Shown piece after piece: positions 1 to 4,583 of a stretch of DNA of 5,389 nucleotides. Each line of letters begins with the position of its first letter. The first letter of the stretch is position 1. The translations under genes were made by a program, and so were the position numbers. This DNA is from Desulfobacula sp. (lineage in GTDB: Bacteria > Desulfobacterota > Desulfobacteria > Desulfobacterales > Desulfobacteraceae). Where the stretch lies: assembly GCA_029940235.1 (NCBI GenBank), contig JAOZRI010000173.1, positions 1 to 5,389 of the forward strand, read 5' to 3'. The notes under the pieces are model-generated. The model was not told the origin of the DNA and did no database searches. It was given only the letters and a program-made list of their open reading frames with translations.

Positions 1-242
1 TAAGAATCAGATTGACAAGAAAAGGAACAAAGAAAAAACCTTTTTACAGAATTGTGGCTGCTGACATTGAGAGCCCGAGAGATGGCAAATTTTTGGAATT
101 ACTCGGAACCTATGATCCAATGGTTGAACCTGTTGCCATCACATTAAAAGAGGATAGGATAAACTATTGGCTGCAGGAAGGTGCTAAACCATCAACAACT
201 GTTGCAAGCTTATTCAAGCAAAAAGGCTTAGCCCAGGCTTAG
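1..242 (+). CDS. rpsP: 30S ribosomal protein S16, 5'-truncated by window start
   Basis: Small ribosomal subunit protein S16, which binds 16S rRNA in the lower body of the 30S subunit during assembly. The reading frame is already open at the first bases and reads [18 protein letters not shown], the N-terminal signature of S16, which normally starts M-A/V-(V/K)-I/R. The true ATG therefore lies a few bases upstream of the window, and the TTG at 12 is an internal Leu codon rather than the start. Further S16 hallmarks are the segment with [20 protein letters not shown] and the later [21 protein letters not shown], followed by a short tail ending KGLAQA. With the missing residues the protein would be about 80 residues, normal for S16. 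It heads the classical rpsP-rimM-trmD-rplS cluster. A hairpin-forming gap of 44 bases separates it from khpA. Confidence 0.97.
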   Translation, partial: RIRLTRKGTKKKPFYRIVAADIESPRDGKFLELLGTYDPMVEPVAITLKEDRINYWLQEGAKPSTTVASLFKQKGLAQA

Positions 243-245
243 TAT

Positions 246-264
246 CCAGGTTATTCTCACCTGG
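246..264 (+). other. Inverted repeat / hairpin between rpsP and khpA
   Basis: CCAGGT (246-251) pairs perfectly with ACCTGG (259-264) around a 7-base loop. It begins four bases after the rpsP stop and is not followed by a T-run, so it does not look like an intrinsic terminator. A 3'-end stabiliser or processing site that sets rpsP mRNA level relative to downstream genes is an inference. Confidence 0.45.
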
Positions 265-286
265 CTGTATAAATGGAGATAAAAAG

Positions 287-517
287 ATGAAAGAGCTGAT
301 AGAATATATTGCAAGAGCACTGGTGGACACTCCTGATGATGTTAATGTTTCAGAGGTAAGTGGTGACCAAACTTGTGTTCTGGAGCTAAAGGTGGCCAAG
401 GAGGACCTTGGAAAAGTCATAGGAAAACAGGGAAGGTCAGCAAGAGCCATGAGAACGATTCTAAGTGCGGCATCAACTAAACTTGGAAAACGTACGGTCC
501 TTGAAATTATAGAATAA
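287..517 (+). CDS. khpA: KH-domain RNA-binding protein KhpA (YlqC family)
   Basis: Small single-KH-domain RNA-binding protein of 76 residues, a typical length for the family. In Gram-positive bacteria KhpA dimerises and partners KhpB/Jag in RNA binding that affects cell division and sRNA function; its role in this lineage is inferred. The N-terminus ([19 protein letters not shown]) matches the family. The central [20 protein letters not shown] carries the KH GxxG loop as GKQG at residues 46-49, followed by the helix that packs against bound RNA. The C-terminus ends in a beta strand (RTVLEIIE). A good Shine-Dalgarno sequence (GGAG at 275-278, 8 bases before ATG) fixes the start. Its position between rpsP and rimM is the usual one in many bacteria and fits a ribosome-associated role. 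No khpB is visible in the window. Confidence 0.93.
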   Translation: MKELIEYIARALVDTPDDVNVSEVSGDQTCVLELKVAKEDLGKVIGKQGRSARAMRTILSAASTKLGKRTVLEIIE

Positions 518-554
518 TTCAATTTTAAATTTTTAATCATTGAATACACAAAAT

Positions 555-561
555 GGATGGA
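555..561 (+). promoter_or_regulatory. Probable rimM ribosome binding site
   Basis: GGATGGA sits 7 bases before the ATG at 569, whereas the in-frame ATG at 557 has no purine-rich Shine-Dalgarno upstream (ACACAAAATGG). This favours initiation at 569, giving MDRTSLFTIGKV, which also fits the usual short N-terminus of RimM. Confidence 0.5.
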
Positions 562-568
562 ACAGGTT

Positions 569-1087
569 ATGGACAGAACATCTTTGTTTACCATAGGCAA
601 AGTAGCAGGAGTCCATGGTCTTAATGGCAATCTTAAAGTGTGGTCATTTGCCGACTCCATTGATACTTTCAGCCCTGGTAGAAGGGTTTTTTTGCAAAGT
701 AAAAAAGAGCTGGGTCAACCATTTAATATTTTAAAGGTACTACCCCATAAAAAAGGGGTTTTACTCTCCCTTGAAGGTATTGATAACAGGACTCTTGCTG
801 AAAATTTTGTGGGCAGTGAGATCCTTATAGACAGAGGTCAATTACCAGAGCCTGAAGAAGGTACCTGGTATTGGCAGGATTTACTGGGACTTGATGTTTT
901 TGATACTAAAAAAGGCTTTATTGGTAAAGTAAAAGAGATCTTTCCAACCGGAGCACATGATATTCTGGTGGTAATGGACAATAAAAATGAAACCCTTGTA
1001 CCCATGCATAAGCACTTTATTAATTCCATTGATGCTCAACAAAAGGCAATAAAAGTAAATTTGCCAGAGGATTTAATGGATTATTAA
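569..1087 (+). CDS. rimM: 16S rRNA processing / ribosome maturation factor RimM
   Basis: RimM assists maturation of the 30S head domain; in well-studied bacteria it binds S19 and acts on 16S rRNA near helices 31-33. The protein is 172 residues from ATG 569 (176 if the ATG at 557 is used), a normal length. The N-terminal RimM domain opens with LFTIGKVAGVHGLNGNLKVWSF, the conserved glycine-rich motif, and continues to an acidic linker around PEPEEGTWYW. The C-terminal PRC-barrel starts at YWQDLLGLDVF and includes GKVKEIFPTGAHDILVV, the strand with ETLVPMHKHFI, and a closing INLPEDL-like end (VNLPEDLMDY). The stop codon TAA shares its last A with the trmD ATG (TAATG), so translation is probably coupled. 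I chose 569 over 557 because of the better Shine-Dalgarno. Confidence 0.95.
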   Translation: MDRTSLFTIGKVAGVHGLNGNLKVWSFADSIDTFSPGRRVFLQSKKELGQPFNILKVLPHKKGVLLSLEGIDNRTLAENFVGSEILIDRGQLPEPEEGTWYWQDLLGLDVFDTKKGFIGKVKEIFPTGAHDILVVMDNKNETLVPMHKHFINSIDAQQKAIKVNLPEDLMDY

Positions 1088-1836
1088 TGGATTTTACTGT
1101 ATTAACCCTGTTTCCTGAATTGCTTGACTCTTTTTTTGATCATGGCATGATTGCACGTGGCATTAAAAAAAAACTGATAACAGCAGACAGCATCAATATA
1201 AGGGATTTTTCCACGGATCGACATAATACGGTTGATGACAGGCCCTATGGTGGAGGGAGCGGCATGGTGATGAAGCCTGAAGTTTTACAGGCAGCTGTTT
1301 TGCATGCAAAACAAAAAAATCCCAGGTCCAAAGTAGTATTAATGAGCCCCCAGGGAATAAAATTCAACCAGGAAAAAGCAAGGAAATATGCAGCACAAAA
1401 ACAGGGAATTATTTTTGTGTGCGGCAGGTATGAAGGAATTGATGAACGTGTATATACTACTCTTATTGATGAGGAAATATCCATTGGGGATTATGTCATG
1501 ACAGGTGGAGAGCTTGCATCCATGGTTATCATTGATGCCACAGCAAGATTGATTCCTGGTGTATTGGGAAGTGTGGAATCTTATCAGTCAGATTCATTTA
1601 CCAGCGACAGACTTGAATATGCCCAGTATACACGACCGGAAAAATTTGATGAATTAAAAGTTCCAGAAATTTTATTATCTGGAAACCATGAAAAAATCAG
1701 GCTGTGGAGAAAAAATTCTTCACTGCAGAGAACTTTTTTAAAAAGGCCGGATCTTTTTGAAAAAAGCCAATTGGATACAGAAGAGAAAAAAATAGTAAAA
1801 TTATGGATTCAGGAGTTAACAACCCTTATTGAATAA
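1087..1836 (+). CDS. trmD: tRNA (guanine-37-N1)-methyltransferase TrmD
   Basis: SAM-dependent methyltransferase that forms m1G37 next to the anticodon in tRNAs reading CNN codons, preventing +1 frameshifting. It is a homodimeric trefoil-knot SPOUT enzyme. At 249 residues it is the normal length. Visible family motifs are FSTDRHNTVDDRPYGGGSGM (41-60), SPQG (87-90), CGRYEGIDERV (112-122), SIGDYVMTGGELA (132-144, knot and SAM site), RLIPGVLG (154-161), DSF at 169-171, YTRP (181-184) and VPEILLSGNHEKIRLWR (192-208). R154 and D169 align with the Arg and Asp implicated in catalysis in E. coli TrmD. The ATG overlaps the rimM stop by one base, implying translational coupling; a weak GGA at 1078-1080 is the only Shine-Dalgarno candidate. 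The next gene starts two bases after its stop. Confidence 0.97.
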   Translation: MDFTVLTLFPELLDSFFDHGMIARGIKKKLITADSINIRDFSTDRHNTVDDRPYGGGSGMVMKPEVLQAAVLHAKQKNPRSKVVLMSPQGIKFNQEKARKYAAQKQGIIFVCGRYEGIDERVYTTLIDEEISIGDYVMTGGELASMVIIDATARLIPGVLGSVESYQSDSFTSDRLEYAQYTRPEKFDELKVPEILLSGNHEKIRLWRKNSSLQRTFLKRPDLFEKSQLDTEEKKIVKLWIQELTTLIE

Positions 1837-1838
1837 AA

Positions 1839-2402
1839 ATGGTAAATAATAACCTTTATGTGGCCCTGATCCATTTTCCTGTGATGAACAAGAAGGATCA
1901 GCCCATTGGCTCTGCCCTGACAACAATAGATCTGCATGATATTGCAAGGGCATCCATTACATTTGGAGTGAAAGGCTTTTTTGTTATAACTCCCTATGAA
2001 GATCAGGCAAGGCTTGCCACACAGGTTATAGATCACTGGACAAAGGGAGTTGGAGGAAAGCTCAACCCTTTCAGAAAAAAAGCCCTTGAACTTATCAGGG
2101 TGACAAAAACCTTTGAGGATGCTCTCAAAGAGGTTGAAAAAGAGAGAGAGGAACCGGTTATAACTATTGCCACAAGCGCAAAAAAAATATCTGGTTCCAT
2201 AACAACAGAAGACTTAAGGCAAAAGCTTGAAAATCAAGCTTCTCATGTCTTGATTTTTGGAACGGCATGGGGCCTTGCAAAAGAGTTGATAGACAGATGT
2301 GATTATATTTTAGACCCGATTAAGGGGAGCACTGAATACAACCATCTTTCTGTCAGGTCTGCTGCATCAATATATTTAGATAGAATTATAAACAGCAGAT
2401 AA
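1839..2402 (+). CDS. SPOUT-fold SAM-dependent RNA methyltransferase, substrate unknown (Methyltrn_RNA_4-like)
   Basis: A 187-residue protein resembling the family of small SPOUT RNA methyltransferases found next to trmD in deltaproteobacteria, Thermotoga and relatives (PF09936-type; assigned from memory of sequence style). Its RNA target is not established as far as I know. The N-terminus (NLYVALIHFPVMNKKDQPIGSALTTIDLHDIARASITFGVKGFFVI, about 5-50) is the conserved first half. The C-terminal half holds the knot and SAM-binding elements: HVLIFGTAWGLAKEL (136-150), DYILDPI (155-161) and YNHLSVRSAASIYLDRI (167-183). The start is two bases after the trmD stop with no usable Shine-Dalgarno nearby (AGGAG at 1811-1815 is 23 bases away), so reinitiation after trmD is likely. 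It is not a TrmD duplicate, as it lacks the TrmD C-terminal domain and motifs. Confidence 0.85.
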   Translation: MVNNNLYVALIHFPVMNKKDQPIGSALTTIDLHDIARASITFGVKGFFVITPYEDQARLATQVIDHWTKGVGGKLNPFRKKALELIRVTKTFEDALKEVEKEREEPVITIATSAKKISGSITTEDLRQKLENQASHVLIFGTAWGLAKELIDRCDYILDPIKGSTEYNHLSVRSAASIYLDRIINSR

Positions 2403-2415
2403 ACCATTATCTGCT
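2394..2415 (+). other. Perfect 9-bp hairpin across the methyltransferase stop codon, upstream of rplS
   Basis: AGCAGATAA (2394-2402) and TTATCTGCT (2407-2415) are exact reverse complements with a 4-base loop, ACCA. The left arm contains the last codons and the TAA stop of the upstream gene. A short T-run (2427-2431) lies about 12 bases further on, too far for a standard intrinsic terminator. It may be an mRNA processing or stability element, or an attenuator, setting rplS expression. Confidence 0.6.
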
Positions 2416-2446
2416 CACAATAAGATATTTTTGAATAATGATATTT

Positions 2447-2451
2447 GGAGG
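2447..2451 (+). promoter_or_regulatory. rplS Shine-Dalgarno sequence
   Basis: GGAGG ends 5 bases before the ATG at 2457 and is the strongest ribosome binding site in the window, fitting a highly expressed ribosomal protein. It decides the start: an in-frame TTG at 2445 would overlap this element, so initiation there is unlikely. Confidence 0.9.
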
Positions 2452-2456
2452 AAAAA

Positions 2457-2807
2457 ATGACCAACATAATTGAAAAATTAGAAAAAGAGCAAATCCGTCT
2501 TGATATCCCTGAGTTTAGTTCAGGTGATACTGTAAAGGTACATGTGAAAATCAGGGAGGGTGAAAAAGAGCGTATCCAGATTTTCCAGGGTGTTGTAATA
2601 AAAAAAACCAAAGGTTTTTCCAGCGCCCGTTTTACCGTTAGAAAAATTACAGGCGGTGTGGGAGTAGAGAGAATATTCCCGCTTTATTCCCCTGTTGTTG
2701 ATAAAATTGAAGTGGTAACCAAAGGACGCGTGAGAAGATCCAAACTTTACTATCTAAGGAATCTTAGAGGAAAAGCTGCCAGGATTAAAGAGAAAAGATT
2801 TGCATAA
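2457..2807 (+). CDS. rplS: 50S ribosomal protein L19
   Basis: Large-subunit ribosomal protein L19, located at the 30S-50S interface where it contributes to an intersubunit bridge. The protein has 116 residues; bacterial L19 is usually about 115. Family motifs are clear: the N-terminal helix with IIEKLEKEQ, then [29 protein letters not shown] (20-48), [33 protein letters not shown] (55-87) and the C-terminal [24 protein letters not shown] (91-114). The start at ATG 2457 is fixed by the GGAGG at 2447-2451. A 54-base gap with a strong hairpin separates it from the upstream methyltransferase. This spacing and the strong Shine-Dalgarno suggest its expression is adjusted independently of the poorly translated modification genes. 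rnhB follows after 11 bases. Confidence 0.97.
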   Translation: MTNIIEKLEKEQIRLDIPEFSSGDTVKVHVKIREGEKERIQIFQGVVIKKTKGFSSARFTVRKITGGVGVERIFPLYSPVVDKIEVVTKGRVRRSKLYYLRNLRGKAARIKEKRFA

Positions 2808-2818
2808 CCACCTTTTTC

Positions 2819-3448
2819 ATGTGGGAATATGAAAAAAAAGCGTTCAACAGAGGATGTAAATTAATAGCAGGTATTGACGAGGCTGGCAGGGGTCCCCTTG
2901 CCGGTCCGGTTGTATCTGCTGCTGTTATACTGCCAAAAGATTTTTCCTGCCCTGGTATTACAGATTCAAAAAAACTGTCTGAAAAAAAACGTAATCTCTT
3001 TTTTCCTATTATCAAGGAACAGGCTGTTTGCGTTGCAACCGGTATGGCCTCACACCATGAGATAGACCAGATCAATATTCTCCAGGCATCTTTGCTTTCC
3101 ATGAAACGCGCTGTTAAAAATCTTTCACAAGCTCCAAATTTTATTATCCCGGATTTTCTTTTAATTGACGGTAAATTTACCATAGAGATGGATATTGCTC
3201 AATCAGCAATTGTTAAAGGAGATTCAAAAAGTATTTCCATAGCAGCTGCATCCATCATTGCCAAAGTCACAAGGGATTCCATAATGAAAGAGCTCCATGA
3301 AAAATATCCTTTATACAATTTTATCCAGCATAAGGGATATCCCACCAGGGCACATAAAGAAGCCATTTTGCAGCATGGTCCCTGCCCGGTTCACCGGCAA
3401 ACTTTTAAAGGGGTAAAAGGGATCAAAGAGACAAACAATGGTAAATGA
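2819..3448 (+). CDS. rnhB: Ribonuclease HII
   Basis: RNase HII cleaves the RNA strand of RNA-DNA hybrids and makes the 5' incision at single ribonucleotides embedded in DNA (ribonucleotide excision repair). The 209-residue protein is a usual length. The first catalytic motif GIDEAGRGPLAGPVV (18-32) supplies D20 and E21; LLIDGKF supplies D117, and VKGDSKSISIAAASIIAKVTRD (132-153) supplies D135, completing the DEDD metal-binding set. Downstream HKGYPTRAHKEAILQHGPCPVHRQTF (171-196) is the conserved C-terminal substrate-contact region. ATG 2819 gives a family-like N-terminus (MWEYEKKAFNRG) but has no Shine-Dalgarno. The 11-base gap after rplS is pyrimidine-rich, so coupling to rplS translation is likely. 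The gene overlaps yraN by 11 bases in another frame. rplS-rnhB-yraN is a common order. Confidence 0.96.
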   Translation: MWEYEKKAFNRGCKLIAGIDEAGRGPLAGPVVSAAVILPKDFSCPGITDSKKLSEKKRNLFFPIIKEQAVCVATGMASHHEIDQINILQASLLSMKRAVKNLSQAPNFIIPDFLLIDGKFTIEMDIAQSAIVKGDSKSISIAAASIIAKVTRDSIMKELHEKYPLYNFIQHKGYPTRAHKEAILQHGPCPVHRQTFKGVKGIKETNNGK

Positions 3449-3806
3449 CAAACAGACCCTGGGACAACAGGGAGAAACTGCTGCCATATCCTTTCTTAAG
3501 GATAAAGGATTCACCATTCTTGAAACCAACTACCGAACAAAACCTGCAGAGATAGATATTATTGCCAAAGATGATAACTGCATATGTTTTATTGAAGTAA
3601 AAACCAGGCGCAGTATAAAAAAAGGCCTGCCAAGGGAATCTGTCAACTATTCAAAGCAGAAAAAAATCATAAAAGGAGCTCTGTTCTATTTAAAAGATAA
3701 AAAACTTATTAACTCAAGAATCAGGTTTGATGTAGTTGAAGTACTGGAAAAAGATGGTAATTTTTGCATCAATCTAATTCAACACGCTTTCCAGGCTGAT
3801 TTTTAA
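3438..3806 (+). CDS. YraN family (UPF0102) endonuclease-like protein
   Basis: A 122-residue member of the UPF0102/YraN family, small proteins with a restriction-endonuclease-like (Holliday junction resolvase-like) fold whose cellular role is poorly defined. The N-terminal LGQQGETAAISFLKDKGFTILETNYR (8-33) is diagnostic. The putative metal-binding core follows: E13 in the GE pair, then E38 and D40 in AEIDIIAKDD, and the EVK triad at 53-55 in CFIEVKTR. The middle helix with VNYSKQKKIIKGALFYL and the strand RIRFDVVEVL complete the usual fold order. The ATG lies inside the end of rnhB, and AAAGAG at 3425-3430 is a plausible ribosome binding site 7 bases away. The neighbourhood with rnhB is the normal one. 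A nucleic-acid cleavage role is inferred from the motif, not shown. Confidence 0.93.
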   Translation: MVNDKQTLGQQGETAAISFLKDKGFTILETNYRTKPAEIDIIAKDDNCICFIEVKTRRSIKKGLPRESVNYSKQKKIIKGALFYLKDKKLINSRIRFDVVEVLEKDGNFCINLIQHAFQADF

Positions 3807-3881
3807 AAAAACAGTACTTATATCTTGTAAACCATAAAAAAATGTACTTTGTTAAAAAAGTAAAAAGGAAGTTCCATTGAT

Positions 3882-4055
3882 ATGGGAAAATGTATAAAAC
3901 ACCCTTTAAGGGAAACATCTTACAGGTGCGCAAAATATGATATCTATTATTGCAAGGAGTGTCTGCATTGCAAGGATCCAAAAATGTATTGTAAATTCAG
4001 GCAATCCTGCCCTATCCATTTTATTACTGAAAAAGGATTTGATCCAGAGGAGTAA
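3882..4055 (+). CDS. Small Cys-rich protein of unknown function (57 aa)
   Basis: A 57-residue protein that I cannot name. It has seven cysteines at residues 4, 16, 24, 27, 30, 37 and 43, including the cluster YCKECLHC (CxxCxxC, 24-30), plus His at 7, 29 and 46. This is too many regularly spaced Cys for a chance reading frame and points to a zinc-knuckle-like or metal-cluster-binding fold, with structural zinc the most likely ligand (inference). No signal peptide or membrane segment is seen, so it should be cytoplasmic. I recall similar short proteins (MxxCKHPLRxTSxRC style) from sulfate-reducing deltaproteobacteria, without certainty. Evidence for translation: AGGAAG at 3866-3871 lies 10 bases before the ATG. 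Its last codons (GAGGAG) form the Shine-Dalgarno of the next gene, so the two are probably coupled. Confidence 0.75.
   Translation: MGKCIKHPLRETSYRCAKYDIYYCKECLHCKDPKMYCKFRQSCPIHFITEKGFDPEE
4047..4052 (+). promoter_or_regulatory. Shine-Dalgarno of the 82-aa gene inside the upstream coding end
   Basis: GAGGAG encodes the final Glu-Glu of the 57-residue protein and lies 8 bases before ATG 4061. It supports both the start of the 82-residue gene and translational coupling of the pair. Confidence 0.75.
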
Positions 4056-4060
4056 TTCTA

Positions 4061-4309
4061 ATGAAAAAAGATACACATAATTTTATTCAAGAATATAAAG
4101 GGCTTGGAGCTTTTGGAATGGACCGGGAAACCGATGAAGAGACTATTATGTTTTACCTCCAAAAATTTTCTGAAGATTCATTTTTAAATACTTTTATACC
4201 AAGACTGCCAGATGAAGAGCTTGAAGAAATTTATCTGTTTATCAATAAAAAGCTAAAACAGCATCTTATTGAGGAAGAGTATCATACTCTGTTCCTGAAA
4301 GATGAATAA
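4061..4309 (+). CDS. Conserved small acidic cytoplasmic protein of unknown function (82 aa)
   Basis: An 82-residue protein without a recognised domain. It reads as a soluble, largely helical, acidic protein. Notable stretches are YKGLGAFGMDRETDEETIMFYLQKFSEDSFLNTFIPRLPDEELEEI (about 12-57) and the C-terminal KKLKQHLIEEEYHTLFLKDE. There are no cysteines, no signal peptide and no membrane segment. Proteins with the same FGMDRxTDE...YLQKFS pattern are, to my recollection, annotated as hypothetical or 'cytoplasmic protein' in sulfate-reducing deltaproteobacteria; no function is known to me. The start is well supported by GAGGAG at 4047-4052. It follows the Cys-rich gene by five bases, and a terminator-like structure begins right after its stop, so it probably ends the long operon or forms a two-gene unit with its neighbour. 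Confidence 0.85.
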   Translation: MKKDTHNFIQEYKGLGAFGMDRETDEETIMFYLQKFSEDSFLNTFIPRLPDEELEEIYLFINKKLKQHLIEEEYHTLFLKDE

Positions 4310-4366
4310 AACCATAGACCTTATTGTTGTTTAAGGTTATTTATGGTTAGTGTTATACTTTTTTAT
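4310..4366 (+). terminator. Putative intrinsic terminator after the small-protein pair
   Basis: A two-part stem starts immediately after the stop at 4309: AACCATA (4310-4316) pairs with TATGGTT (4342-4348), and inside it ACCTTA (4318-4323) pairs with TAAGGT (4332-4337) around an 8-base loop. A run of six T (4360-4365 region) follows, but about ten bases beyond the stem, and the stem is AT-rich, so termination may be weak. Its location between two differently themed units supports the call. Confidence 0.45.
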
Positions 4367-4386
4367 CGATAAATTAAAATATTTTA

Positions 4387-4434
4387 TTGACACATCTCTA
4401 AGATTAACATATTCCAACCTTATTTTTGTATGAT
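4387..4434 (+). promoter_or_regulatory. Candidate tupA promoter region
   Basis: Two overlapping sigma70-like options are visible. One is a perfect -35 TTGACA at 4387-4392 with poor -10 candidates at 4408-4413 (CATATT) or 4410-4415 (TATTCC). The other is TTAACA at 4404-4409 with TATGAT at 4429-4434, where each box matches 5 of 6 bases but the spacer is 19. The second would start transcription near 4440, giving a leader of about 140 bases that includes the hairpins and repeats below. Confidence 0.4.
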
Positions 4435-4438
4435 TTAT

Positions 4439-4472
4439 ATGAAAGAACAGCTCACTGCTTTGATTCTTTCAT
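4439..4472 (+). promoter_or_regulatory. Perfect 9-bp stem-loop in tupA leader
   Basis: ATGAAAGAA (4439-4447) is exactly complementary to TTCTTTCAT (4464-4472) with a 16-base loop that can itself form a short CAG/CTG stem. It would sit at the very 5' end of the transcript from the candidate promoter. It could be a stabilising 5' hairpin or a palindromic protein-binding site. Confidence 0.5.
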
Positions 4473-4478
4473 GCTTTG

Positions 4479-4492
4479 GTTTCTGCCCTTTA
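4479..4492 (+). repeat. 14-bp direct repeat, copy 1 (tupA upstream)
   Basis: GTTTCTGCCCTTTA, identical to the copy at 4525-4538. The start-to-start distance is 46 bases. A match this long is not expected by chance in a gap of about 270 bases, so it probably marks a regulatory element. Confidence 0.85.
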
Positions 4493-4502
4493 AGATATTG
4501 TG

Positions 4503-4524
4503 TGGTGGATAACCAGATCTGCCA
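4503..4524 (+). promoter_or_regulatory. RNA stem-loop between the two repeats
   Basis: TGGTGGAT (4503-4510) can pair over all 8 positions with ATCTGCCA (4517-4524) as RNA, using two G-U pairs, around the 6-base loop AACCAG. Its 3' arm includes the GCCA that can alternatively pair with TGGC at 4546-4549, downstream of the second repeat. Confidence 0.4.
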
Positions 4525-4538
4525 GTTTCTGCCCTTTA
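4525..4538 (+). repeat. 14-bp direct repeat, copy 2 (tupA upstream)
   Basis: GTTTCTGCCCTTTA again. Here the CCC is followed by TTTAGGG (4532-4541), so this copy can form a small CCC/GGG hairpin within an outer GCCA/TGGC stem (4521-4524 with 4546-4549). Copy 1 lacks the GGG, so the shared feature is the primary sequence rather than this fold. Confidence 0.85.
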
Positions 4539-4583
4539 GGGTACATGGCGGTTAGTTTGAATATTAATTTTTGGAGATTGAAA

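Noticed and set aside
517..545. Inverted repeat ATTCAAT/ATTGAAT between khpA and rimM.
   Set aside because: Only 7 AT-rich pairs around a 15-base loop, in a very AT-rich gap; expected by chance and unlikely to be stable.
214..660. 148-codon open frame on the minus strand across khpA and the start of rimM.
   Set aside because: It overlaps two well-supported genes and the intergenic gaps; composition looks like an antisense shadow.
2445..2456. TTG at 2445 as an upstream in-frame start for rplS.
   Set aside because: The TTG immediately precedes GGAGG, which is ideally placed for ATG 2457, and L19 proteins normally start at the latter position.
3842..3880. A 12-codon frame (MYFVKKVKRKFH) ending two bases before the Cys-rich gene's ATG.
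   Set aside because: Too short and AT-rich to distinguish from chance, with no clear ribosome binding site.
3807..3881. Possible terminator or promoter in the 75-base gap after yraN.
   Set aside because: Only a 5-bp AGTAC/GTACT match far apart and A-rich tracts are visible; no convincing stem with T-run and no good -35/-10 pair.
4439..4555. A 38-codon open frame in the tupA leader that could be a leader peptide (ATG 4439, stop TAG 4553-4555).
   Set aside because: No Shine-Dalgarno, the start codon lies inside a perfect hairpin arm, and the two 14-bp repeats fall in different frames (46-base offset), so the conserved element is not protein-coding.
4439..4583. Moco RNA (molybdenum/tungsten cofactor riboswitch).
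   Set aside because: The conserved core of the Moco motif, as I remember it, is not recognisable and the stems here are too short; a covariance-model search would be decisive.
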